DNA from: Entoloma clypeatum
Taxonomy: Eukaryota > Basidiomycota > Agaricomycetes > Agaricales > Entolomataceae
Direction: 5' to 3'
Assembly: GCA_963565915.1 (NCBI GenBank)
Contig: OY751486.1
Span: forward strand, 5,394,001 to 5,458,000
DNA: 64,000 nt
Positions 54,785-64,000 of the stretch are shown in pieces (positions within the stretch are counted from its first letter, which is position 1; every line of letters starts with the position of its first letter). The translations under genes were made by a program, and so were the position numbers. Under the pieces are notes generated by a model. It searched no databases and was not told the origin of the DNA. It saw only the letters and a program-made list of their open reading frames with translations.

Positions 54785-55766
54785 TACTAACATCAGCCCA
54801 CACATCGGTCAGGGCCACCTTTCGGTCACCTCCAATATCTCCCTCAAACTAGGGTAAAGTAAGCTCAAACTTTTTCTATGGCCTAAAGTACATACATTCC
54901 TTTAGTCCATTCTGCATGTAATTTGTGTCTAGAACAGAGCCTCCAACGAGGTCGAATTGAGGCCACTTGTCACGCTGGCCGACAGATGCCGCATCGGAGC
55001 TTGAAACAGATCCTGAGTGTGTTGCGTCGATTAACCCATGTTGCTATCTCATGCGGCATGCCTGCTGAACGCCGGGGTACAACACGTCAGAGAGATCGAC
55101 GCTCCAACGATCCAACATATAATGTCCGATCTGGTGACCCGCATCGATGAGAAGTTTGATTCCGATACCAACCTCAAAACAAACCCACGCTTCACGGCAC
55201 TCTTCGAGAAGTCTCGTACCAGCACCCGCCCTTCACGAGCCGCCATGGATGGTGCTACAGTCAGCGAGGAACTCGAGAATGCTACTGCTAGCGGCAGCAA
55301 TCAAGGCGACAGAACGGCATCCGTTAGTACTCTTTCTCCACAAATGCCGTGTCCTCCAAGCATGCCATCCAGCATTCAAACTCGGTCTGTGAACCATCCA
55401 TTCCACCCCAATTCACACCTGTCTACTCATATTATCAATATCCCCTCAACCCCCATTATCCTCAACATCCCAATGCACAGTTCCGACAGCCTTATAATTT
55501 CCATCAGCCAAATTGACCCCCTCGTAATTCAGCAAGCTGCCTTGCATTCTATCAACTATATAATCCATATCTATATATTCTCCGTTATATCACCATTCTA
55601 ATCTAGTAATGTACAGACATAGCCGCGAATCGAATACTTGGTTGTCGTTGCGCCAAAGCTTGCGTCGTTTGGGCACTGCGGAATTCGAATTTTGACCTTT
55701 TCGGGAGTGTGACATACTGTGACTGACCGAAAGGTGGCCTGACCGATGTGTGGGCTGATGTTAGTA
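54785..55766. mobile_element. Possible non-autonomous TIR element (982 bp)
   Basis: Inverted termini of about 43 bp begin TACTAACATCAGCCCACACA and contain GGCCACCTTTCGGTCA. They match apart from one extra G. TA at each edge could be a target duplication. The interior carries one open frame but no recognisable transposase. Confidence 0.6.
55038..55601 (+). CDS. Unrecognised open frame inside the TIR element, 187 aa
   Basis: The first half is protein-like and helical (GVQHVREIDAPTIQHIMSDL, VTRIDEKFDSDTNLKT). The second half becomes Ser/Thr/Pro-rich and then Ile/His-rich low complexity. It could be a captured gene fragment, and the upstream bases 54946-55037 may belong to the same frame after a splice or shift. 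No function assigned. Confidence 0.3.
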   Translation: MLLSHAACLLNAGVQHVREIDAPTIQHIMSDLVTRIDEKFDSDTNLKTNPRFTALFEKSRTSTRPSRAAMDGATVSEELENATASGSNQGDRTASVSTLSPQMPCPPSMPSSIQTRSVNHPFHPNSHLSTHIINIPSTPIILNIPMHSSDSLIISISQIDPLVIQQAALHSINYIIHIYIFSVISPF

Positions 55767-57034
55767 GGGTCCAAGGAGTCCGTTCGAGTTTCAAGGATTT
55801 TCCCACTGAACGTTACTCAAGTAAGAACGTTTGAACCCTCCGCGCGAAGTGCTTCTTTGACGTTCCTTGATCACGTGACTGACACGCATGCCTGTTTGAG
55901 GTCCTCCGATTCCTGAACGTAACTCCCCACTGCTGCACCACTTCAGATACCTTTCACTGTCGCGCATTTCTTCACCTCTTGCAGACTTCAGGCTAAATCC
56001 TCAAAATTCTGCATCCTTCTGCCAGCGGCTTGCGTACCCGTCCGACTGGTTCTTATCGGTGACAGGGCTGAGGATTTGTGGTCCTTCTTGACTGGGTACA
56101 GGTGCATCACGTTTATCTCCACTCCTTTGCTTGTTATCTCGTTTGTTGTTCCGAAACAATCCTTGTCCACGTCCAGGAGGCTGCATGCATGATTCATCCC
56201 CAACACCCGCCGCCAAGGTTCCCCATCCGTTCACGGTAGCCTGTGATCATGTCCTTACCTCTTGTCGTTCCTCATGCAGTACGGTCGTTGCTTTCTCCTA
56301 TCATCCTGCGAATCTCACGCATGGCTATAAAGGTTCCTAGAACCAGAACCAGTGCGAAGGTTCAACTCGGAGCAACGCAGCTTGCGGATGAATAGCTTCT
56401 CACCTGTTTAGTATGGTATTGACGGCCAGCGTCAAGCGTCAAGGACTGCGCATAAATCGAGAAGAACGAGGTTTGCCGCTAGGCTAGAGTTTTGGCTAGA
56501 AACTATTATTGTGCATGTACGAGATCTTTGTTGGAAGGTTGACGTTGACTCAACTAGGATCATCCAGGAACGATAAGGAAAAAGTAACTTGGTTCGGATG
56601 GTAAACCGATTTTGACTCCGTTGGGCCTGAATGGGATTCCTTTGTCCACGATCAGCGACGTCTGCTCTGAGAGGCATAGTAAGTTGTGCGTGATTGATCC
56701 AAATCATCTTGGGGAAACAGAAGCATGCGACAAAGCTTGAGTTCATCTCCCACGGGACCCTTTCGACAAGCTGTGACGAAAGTGCCTTTTTTGCAGCTTT
56801 TATCATGATGGCGGAGAGGCTTGTGGACTTACCTGATACCGTTGTCGCCCATCCGCTATCATCGGCACAATGTCAGCGCATCATCCGTATGCGCCTCAAC
56901 TTTCCACGTCATAGGTAACCAGTAACCATTCTCGATGTGTTGACAAGCAGGGGTCAACTCCTGGAGAACCCCTTCAGAGATTTCTTGGAGATTTTGGTAC
57001 GAAATCTCGGCTTGTCCCTTGTCGGTGGGCTCTG
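55767..57034. other. Decayed S6/alpha-unit material; no intact gene
   Basis: 56055-56085 (GGTGACAGGGCTGAGGATTT) corresponds to 62066-62100 and 58484. 56240-56480 matches 57570-57800 (CTCACGCATG..., ..AAGGTTCCT). 56690-56900 matches 57960-58260. All are scattered pieces of the duplicated units. Confidence 0.5.
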
Positions 57035-57470
57035 GTCGTTACAGGCATCTTCGGCAGGTGAGGGGTCACCGAGGAATAAAGGCGAGAACCAGAAGCAGTT
57101 CAGTTGTATCCCCCTCCCCCCCAGGTTTGGATAGATTCTCTGGTAGCTCAGGGGCGAGGTGGTGTGCTGCGCACACGTAGAGCGCACTGTCTATCGAATG
57201 GACCTTCAGCTGAACCTTGAATATCTGTATGAAATGCCAGAGTAGTCTGCTGGAGATCCTTGAAGCATAAAGCAACAGACCGTGTAGCCTCGTTAGTCAC
57301 CACGCGACCCCATCTTCCATACCATCTGTTCCTCCTCCCGCGTTATATTTCCGTTCTTCCCCTTCTAATCCAGAGCTCATCATGATTCGTCGAAGCCACG
57401 CGTGATGAGTTTGACGCGGTGGCTCGTCAGCACAGCACCCGCGCGGATCCTGATGCTTGAGATATGGCCC
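57035..57470 (+). repeat. Fragments of a family-alpha copy and its downstream segment
   Basis: 57047-57085 carries the end of the last alpha exon (TCTTCGGCAGGTGAGG ... GAGGAATAA). 57113-57315 is the conserved downstream segment. 57385-57460 resembles the middle of the alpha main exon (GATGAGTTTGACGCGGTGGC). No open gene remains. Confidence 0.6.
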
Positions 57471-57529
57471 GCGTCGCCTAGACACCTATACAGCGTGCGA
57501 TCAAATGGAGGTTGTCTTCATCATTCATC

Positions 57530-58860
57530 ACCTGCTCAACCCGAAGGTTCTCCGTCTGTTCGCGCAGCCTGATCATGACCTCGCCTCTTGTCCTCATGCC
57601 TCTTGTCCTCATGCGGTAGTAGGTATGTTTGCTTATTCGTGCGAGTCTCACGCATGCCTCCCAAGGTTCCTCTGGGATCTGAGAATCAAAACCAGTATGA
57701 AGGGCAATACTTACAACTTGTGGCTACTCACCTATTCAGTATGATATTTTTTGCCAGCGTAGGTATCAGCGTCAAGGGCCACGTATAGAAGAACAAACTT
57801 TGCCGCCCCTCGGAACCGTTATCGTATGTCGGAGAACTGGCATGGCGTGGGCAGGGTAATGTCCTTTTATCGAAGCTCCGTCCTCGCAAGTCGTCGTTCT
57901 GAACTCGTGCTTCGTCGTTTTCCCCTCGTACTATAAGGAATAACTTTTTTTTGGATGGGGAGTCAGGGCTTGACTCCGTTGGTGGAAGCACTCACAAATG
58001 GGCCAGCTCTAAATGAAAAAAATAAAAACGCCAAGTTGTCCGTGATGAACCGAAGTCATCTTGGAAAGCATCGAAGTGAGTTGTGCGGGTCTGCCTCAAA
58101 CTCCCAACTTCGACCTAAAACGAGACCCGTTGTCGACAAGCTGCGCCTTTTTTCCAGCTTTTATCGCAATTGATCATGATAATGTAGAGGCTTGCATATA
58201 CCGTCGTCATCCATCTGCTATCATTGAGTTCATCAGCTTTGCTGACCGCACATGTACTGAGTGAATGCAACGTGGCCGGCCCTTTGCCCACGCTCCCGTT
58301 GATCAACTATTCCTCGCTCCTAGTCATGTTCCTCGACATGATACCGAGTCTTTTCTCGCCGCCGCTGGTCACCGACCCCATTATGATGCCTCTTATCGCG
58401 ATGATTCCGTTTCGGACTTTGGGAGCCTGGGCGGAACTTGCCGAGCGTTAATGTCTCCAAAACTATCGTCGCTCCGAATTTTTGGTGACAGGGCTGGTGC
58501 TTTTTGTCGGGACACGAGGTGCGTATCTCGACTCTTCACGTTTACCAGGAACCCTACGCCACATACGACCCAGCGTTGCCGTTCCCGCTCATCCTCGCAA
58601 TACCTTCCTCCAGTCCCTGAGAAACCGTTGAAAGATTCGAAGGCGATGGTCCAGACACTGCCCAAGCCAATGCCAACAGTACCATCCTACTACTCGAACG
58701 GCCTGGTGTCCACCCCCCTTTCAACAAGTTCGCTACCTTCAACGGTCCTTCACTGGCTGTCAGTTGATTGCGTGTGTCTTTTCAACTCTTGTGCTGATAC
58801 TTGTCATCATCCCTTCTTTTTTCACAGTCGAATGCGTCATGCAGCTTCCGCTGAGATCTT
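57530..58860. repeat. Conserved pieces of the duplicated unit upstream of eS6 pseudogene 3
   Basis: 57960-58260 includes a segment translating to FDLKRDPLSTSCAFF ... NVEACIYRRHPSAIIEF, repeated at 63290-63410 and in degraded form at 56700-56880. 58480-58860 matches 9255-9578. An open frame at 58265-59173 crosses unrelated blocks and is not a credible gene. Confidence 0.55.
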
Positions 58861-58904
58861 AACCCAAAGAACTGCTCGAACGTGGCTCAACTTCGTTCTT
58901 GCGT

Positions 58905-59400
58905 CCGCCTCCTCGCCCACGGCCACTCATGCTACTGCACCCGCAACGGCGAGCTCAGGCCCCGCCCAAGTCCGACCACACCTATGGAGCCGACCCCAAC
59001 CCCAACATCGCTGCCCTTTCCCTCGTCATCATCAAGCAGGGCGAGGCCGAGATCCCCGGGCTCACCGACATCGTCCTCCCCAACGGCGTCGGATCGAAGG
59101 GGGATATGTGAGGAAGTATGTCATCGGGAGGGAGGTCAAGAGCCAGCAGAACCAGGAGGATGTGAAGCTGTAACCAAGGCGTGAGTCTCGCTCTGTGCTT
59201 CTCCTCTTCTCACCTAATAACCTCTCGCAGTCCCAACATCCAGCGTCCCGTCATGCCTCTCCACCCCCAACGGCGCCGTCACCTCTGCTCTCTCAAGTGC
59301 TGCCACGCGAGAACCAAACAGAGAAAAAGGCAGAGTACATCTCCATCGCCACGCGCGTCGCATAGATAAAAGCAAAAATCAAGGCTGGCGGCATGAACTT
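58905..59400 (+). pseudogene. RPS6: Ribosomal protein S6 (eS6) pseudogene 3
   Basis: Successive eS6 segments appear in changing frames. RLLAHGHSCY lies near 58910. IAALSLVIIKQGEAEIPGLTD and IVLPNGVGSKG lie near 59010-59105. RKYVIGREVKSQ lies near 59110. After a 50-60 nt intron-like stretch (GTGAGTCTCGC...CTCGCAG) come NIQRPVMPLHPQRRRHL and the ARTKQRKRQ tail to about 59365. The conserved intron position matches pseudogene 2. The N-terminal 80-100 residues are absent. Confidence 0.85.
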
Positions 59401-59724
59401 CAGGATTTCTCTTGGGTGGAGTGGCGATTTCTCGTCGGTCGCTGTGCTTTCCCCTTTATCTTCTATCCTTCGGTCAAACGATCAGTTTATGGAAGTGAGT
59501 TCCCTGTGAGTGAATGATGGTGGGATCTGAGTGATACGTCGATGATCCAATGTTGGACCCGCTCCCTCTTTTACGATTCAGATCCATCTTAACTATTTCT
59601 TATCCATCACCTCATTTCCTCCAGCTGTCCGAAATCTAGGCCTCTACGTCTATTGACGGTTGACGACCAAGCTCGGGCTGACAAGGGAAGAAGATGAAAC
59701 TTTTTTTTTTCAGTTTGTGCAGGG

Positions 59725-59845
59725 GGTATGATGTGAGGAAAATAACCAAACGACGGAGGATGTGAAGCTGGACAGCAAGGCGTGAGTACTCATACCACCT
59801 TTTCCATCTTCCCCGTTACTCAATTGGCTCTCAGTCCTAAAATCA
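59725..59845 (+). pseudogene. RPS6: eS6 pseudogene fragment (copy 4)
   Basis: A short stretch parallels 59100-59230: a GATGTGAGGAAAATA (DVRKY-like) part, GAGGATGTGAAGCTG, then AAGGCGTGAGTA at the same exon-intron border and an acceptor-like CTCAG. Only this border region survives. Confidence 0.65.
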
Positions 59846-59864
59846 TCGCCGTTCTCCACTTCCA

Positions 59865-60000
59865 CTCCCGCGATGTCGCCGACACGGCACCTGCGCGGAA
59901 CGAGAGGTAGTGGTGAAGGATTCGGGGATGATGATGGAGCTCGTCGAGAAGCTGTGATCGTGTGTTCGTTGAAGTCGTTCTCGCCATGGGCGGACAGTCA
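59865..60000 (+). pseudogene. Family-alpha fragment (copy 5)
   Basis: It corresponds to the middle of the main exon: GACACGGCACCTGCGCGG, GATGGAGCTCGTCGAGAAGC and CGTTCTCGCCATGGGCGGACAG. It sits right after an eS6 fragment, again in S6-then-alpha order. Confidence 0.7.
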
Positions 60001-60839
60001 GATTGTCCATGCGGGACGCCACCTTTGACAAGCTGAGTTTGAAGTGGAAGCAAAAGTGGCAAGTTCAAGGCACGACTGATATCTGAGTACTGAGTACTGA
60101 GTGGCAGGGGCGGCGCGGCGGTATTTTTTTCCCGGAACTCGTTTCTCAGGCTGTCTAGATCCGCTAGATCTGCTACTAAAAACCTTGGAATTCCAGGTGA
60201 TTGGACGTTTTTGAATCCTCCCGGATATGATTTTGTGAGGCAAGCTAAACCAAATAGGGGAAGTTCGTTCCTGGCACACACTGATTTTGAGTACTCTTTC
60301 TTCACTCCAATGGAAGAAATGTCGGAGTCAACAATGGCATCTCTAGCAAGCGAGGGAGTTTCTGCGCAATGTGCGCGTCAACGCATGCCGCTGAAGAGTC
60401 TGTTGAGGACCATGCTATCCACCTCATAGTGATGTACCCTGAGGTGGGGCATCAACCCCTGGGAACAGGAGAGCCGGGGGACGCAGTGGGGTGGTGGACT
60501 CGAGGGGGCGGGATGTGAGGCGTGTGAGCATGCGCAAACGTCGCGTACGGTGGTGTTCAGAAATTCATTGATGGTGGGTTCACATGGAGTTTACAAATAA
60601 TAATATATAATAATCCATCAGATCATTATCACTCGAGTTGGAACAATCATCCCTCCCTTCCAGGCGACCCTGTTATTACTAGTGGATCGGCCTTTTAATC
60701 AAGTGATCCCTTCTCATGCCATTTCTTTAAAAGCTCCTTTGAAGAGACTTCAGCTCGCATTTTCAGATTCAGGATGTGGCTATGTTTTTTCAATAACTGT
60801 TACAGCACCCAGATCCGCACGGTGGCACCACCAAATCCC
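60001..60839. other. No recognisable gene
   Basis: A short TGAGTACTGAGTACTGAGT tandem lies at about 60085-60103. An open frame at 60211-60429 (MNPPGYDFVRQAKPN ...) has unremarkable composition and no known match; I cannot support it as a gene. Confidence 0.4.
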
Positions 60840-61430
60840 AGTGGGTTCACGGAGTTACCTGCCTAACATGCTCTCATGATCTATCTTGTGAGACAGTGCA
60901 TGTGGGGGAATTGCGATTCGTCTTAGACGAGATACGAGGTTTGTGGATTTTTCTCGGGTTCGGCGGTCGTTGCTCTTAAGAACCCTCTTATTCTTTCACT
61001 AGAGTCCCTGCGCAGCATTGATGAGCAGCTCACCACCCCACCATCGCGCTCTGTGATCGATATTGACACGATACAAGCCATTCGCGATCAGGTGAACCCG
61101 CAGACTCGCCAGCATGATGCCTGCTATACGGAACGTAAGTGTTATTGAAGGAACTGAAGTTGATAGAGGAGCTTCTTGCCGTGCAGAGGCTCACCAAGGG
61201 TACGCGCACTCTGAAGGGACTCAGCCATCGCCACACTCGCGCGAGTTGCCTTCCAGGGTGGGGCGCGTGTGGCCCCGTCATGTACACGTGTCTCCTCGAA
61301 TCCCACCACGGGCCGTGCTTCGCCCGTCTATCTGTGGGCATCTTTTAGGCGTTGGCGCTCGTGCGGTGGGTTTTTTCCCCCTTGGGAGTCGCTGTTCACG
61401 TAGCTGAATGGCGCCCAGGTTCCTGATGTG
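60840..61430 (+). pseudogene. Family-alpha gene, copy 6 (strongly decayed)
   Basis: It shows the upstream segment with GACGAGATACGAG and an intron (GTTTGTGG...CACTAG) before the main exon AGTCCCTGCGCAGCATTG at 61003. The exon is truncated (LRSIDEQLTTPPSRS). Later parts are recognisable only as fragments (CATCTTTTAGGCGTTGGCGC; CGCCCAGGTTCCTGATG). Confidence 0.55.
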
Positions 61431-62059
61431 CATGAGCGATATGGGTTGTGGCGGATGTGATGTGAGGTGACGAGGACGGTCAATGAACATTGAATATGAG
61501 ACTCGGAGACTCATCGAATTCGGTATTTGTGTACACAGCGCCATCTCTGATTTTACTACCCAGGACACTGGGTAGAATTTTTAAAGAATTTTTTCGCCCA
61601 CCATGATTTTAGATATAAGTAGCTTTGTTGCACCGATGTCGGGTTTGAGTGGGGTGTTCTAACTTTCGGTGGGAGGAAGGTAGAAATGGCAAGAGAAATA
61701 ACAAAAATCTATCTTGGGTCTCTGTGACAGAGATCAGCTTCTCAGACATTCCAATGATCATGGTACATACTTGAGCATGGATTCCACCTACTGGTTGCTA
61801 TGGCGTGGTGCTCATCCGCTTGCTCTCCACGTCGCCGATAAGCTTGCGACTCCCCCAACACCTCCCCCGCTTCTCTTGTCGGCGCATGCTTGGGACTAGT
61901 TATCGCTGGTGGTAGAGTCAGCGGCGTGCCTGATCAACGATGACGGATACGCAACCAAACAGCGCAAAAACATCATTGTCGACGATAATCTTCCCCAACC
62001 AACCTGGTGCTAGGCGGGCTTCACTCGTGCCTCAAAGTCGTGGCTCTACCGGTCTGCGG
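61431..62059. other. No recognisable gene
   Basis: Mixed sequence without coding signal or clear repeat structure. Confidence 0.4.
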
Positions 62060-62499
62060 ACATGGGTGACGAGGCTAAGGACTTGTGGTCCTTCTTGACG
62101 GGATACCAGTTGCGTCACGGTATCTCAACTCTACCTATCATCCTTTCCAGCGTCGTTCATCAGGAACCCCCTGCCCTACGACTTGCACGCAGTCTTGCCG
62201 TTCCCGCTCAGCCCTCGCAATACATTCCCTCTGAATCCCTCAGACCATCGACGCGACCCGTGATGTCCTTCATGTTGACAACCTGCTGCACCCTAGAAAC
62301 CGTTGATGGATTCGAAGGCAATGGTCCGGGCACGACACCCGCCGCCGTCTTTCCAGCTCTCATGCTCATATGGTGCGTTTTCTTGTCGCCATCCTTTCGT
62401 TTTTTCACGACTGATTCGCGCCGTGCAGGTTCCCCTGGGATCTGAGCTCGAAGACCGCGAACCTCAACTTCGTTCTTGGGGCCAACGCAGCTCGCATCA
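62060..62499 (+). repeat. Unit segment upstream of eS6 pseudogene 5
   Basis: It contains MGDEAKDLWSFLTGYQLRHG-type sequence (62062-62121), shared in decayed form with 56055 and 58484. It also holds TTGCCGTTCCCGCTCA and GTGCGTTTTCTTGTCGCCATC, shared with 9500 and 58580. Confidence 0.6.
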
Positions 62500-62935
62500 T
62501 TATGGGGGTTCGGCTGCCATAGAAAGGTTACACCTCTCACATCACAGCCGTCAATGACAAGCAAAATCCTTCCTCATGTCATCCCGTCTGCCTCTTCCCG
62601 TGCGATGGTTGCCAAAAGGTACCAGCGTGTGCGGGTCCGTGCATCGTCGGTTTCGCCCATCGTCATTCTCTCCCTCGTCATCCCTGTCCAGCTGGGGCCG
62701 AAGAGGGCGACAAATCCTAGCTCAATTTGAGCGTCCGCCAAGGCGTGAGTCTTGTCATCATCTTTTTCCTCTTACTCTCTTCACTTTAGTCTCCAATCCT
62801 ATGCTTGTCACATCCGCCCGCTTTTGACGCTGCGTCACCTCCCCTCTCTGAACGGTAGACGACGACACCTACATAGCCAAGCGCGTGGCAGAGAAGAAGG
62901 CAAATGCGGCCGCCATGAAGACTGTTGGTAAGCGC
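62500..62935 (+). pseudogene. RPS6: Ribosomal protein S6 (eS6) pseudogene 5
   Basis: eS6 pieces in order: GYTSHITAVNDKQ (the [13 protein letters not shown] region) near 62522, GPCIVGF near 62635, LGPKRATNPS near 62693, and after an intron-like stretch IAKRVAEKKANAAAMKTVG at about 62876-62930. Frames are broken throughout. Confidence 0.8.
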
Positions 62936-64000
62936 CCGCAATTCCTTTTGGCGCATTGGGGATCAATCATTTGACAGGCTCCAATACATAGGGCCCGTTC
63001 TTGGCTAGATACGAGTTCTGTTTCCCCAACGTTTTTGTTTTATTCCATAAATACGGAAGGGGGCCCTGGCATCTTGCGTTATCTCTCCCTGTCACTGCTT
63101 ATCGGCACCTTGTTGATTGTTGGGACCTATGCTTGTCCGCGTCCCGATGCAGTGTGACATGCGACGCAGCCTTGTCACCTCCGCTCTCAGATCTCAGGCC
63201 TCGCCACTACAGTATATCATTGAAGCAGCCTGCCGACTCCTGCTGACATCCATGGTTTCAACCCCTACGGCGGAGCGTACCACAAAGCCCGAGTTCGACC
63301 TAAAACGAGACCCTTTGTCGACAAGCTGCGCCTTTTTTATCGCAATCGGTTATGATAATGTAGAAGCTTGCAGATACCGTCGTCATCCATCTGCTATCAT
63401 TGACTCGAGTTGGGTTCAGCTTTGGTCCAGCTTGCTCCCGATGCACAGAGTTTTTTTTGCAAACGGCTGTAATCACTTTTTTGTGTGATGAAGTCATTAA
63501 TGAGGACCTTCCCAAGAGAGCCCAAGAGAGCCTGGGAGAGTCACCACCACTCTCAATCCTTTAAAGAATGACATCCGCAATCCCTCACTGCGCTCATTCC
63601 AACTCTATACCGGGAGGCTGTCTCCATGGTCGCTCGGCGTCTCCCCAAGTCCCACATCCAAATTCCGGCAGTTCTTTGGCGGCCTCACTCGGCACACACG
63701 GGGACTGACATGTCTTGACTCGTGGCTCCCAGTCAGAGTGCTGTACTACGATGTATAATGGACTGTGTCTCGACCGAGCATAAGAAAGAAAGCGGCATTG
63801 ATTTCTGACCATTGAACATACACGGAAATGTGATTGATGATACTGTACTTACTATCATCAACGTATCCTCATTGATTAGTACTCAGAGCCTCATGTTACT
63901 GTGAGTATGAACCGAAAACAGGGTATTGGGTATTAAAGAAATCGATTAACGATGATGTGATGTAGGGGTAATCGGGGCCGTTGGAAATGAAATTGAGCGC
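62936..64000. other. Decayed unit material to the end of the window
   Basis: 63285-63410 repeats the FDLKRDPLSTSCAFF ... YRRHPSAI segment seen at 58120-58240. A short CCAAGAGAG tandem lies near 63510. No gene supported. Confidence 0.5.

Noticed and set aside
58265..59173. 302-codon open frame
   Set aside because: It runs across three unrelated repeat blocks and out of frame through the eS6 pseudogene, so it is open by chance in GC-rich DNA.

Overview
The window looks like a repeat-rich stretch of a mushroom-type basidiomycete (Agaricomycetes) genome. The evidence is short GT-AG introns of about 48-70 nt, a Ty1/copia element without a Gag zinc knuckle, a Ty3/gypsy lineage with a YIDD reverse transcriptase, Tad1-type LINEs, a helix-turn-helix/integrase-core gene of a type I recall from mushroom genomes, and a BTB/POZ gene. 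There are no bacterial features, rRNA genes, convincing tRNA genes or CRISPR arrays. Almost everything is mobile DNA or decayed duplicated sequence. All homology calls are from motif recognition, with no database search.

Layout. 1-4375: nested retroelement wreckage. It holds the 3' end of a copia element whose 3' LTR is split by a solo LTR of the same family, a relic of a gypsy family, and a truncated chromovirus integrase with chromodomain. 4376-9578: mostly decayed sequence with the first copies of a repeated unit combining a ribosomal protein S6 (eS6) pseudogene and an unrecognised two-intron gene ('family alpha' here). 9579-18370: a unit bounded by two 1,662-bp inverted arms, each carrying the same broken BTB/POZ gene, around a dead integrase-core gene and a companion gene. 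18665-32674: a 14-kb gypsy element (element B) on the minus strand with identical-looking 1,259-bp LTRs. 32841-34602: a 5'-truncated LINE. 34799-41446: a full-length LINE. 41462-48701: more S6/alpha units and three MITEs. 48702-54484: a complete, recent-looking copia element with one 1,575-codon gag-pol frame, 309-bp LTRs and target duplication GATAG. 54485-64000: a TIR-bounded element and further decayed S6/alpha units.

Most notable is element B. Between its integrase and its 3' LTR it carries about 4.2 kb of extra DNA with two multi-exon genes on the opposite strand (20283-21925, 462 aa; 22616-23977, about 335 aa). Both can be spliced into fully open frames, while the element's own gag, protease and pol frames are interrupted. 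Because these introns are antisense to the genomic RNA, they would survive retrotransposition. The LTRs look identical, so the element may have been mobilised in trans while carrying intact cargo.

A second theme is the kind of damage. Nine distinct nonsense codons in four unrelated elements are TGA, mostly where arginine (CGA) is expected. In one case the intact paralogue in this window shows CGA at that position. This fits CpG deamination of silenced repeats.
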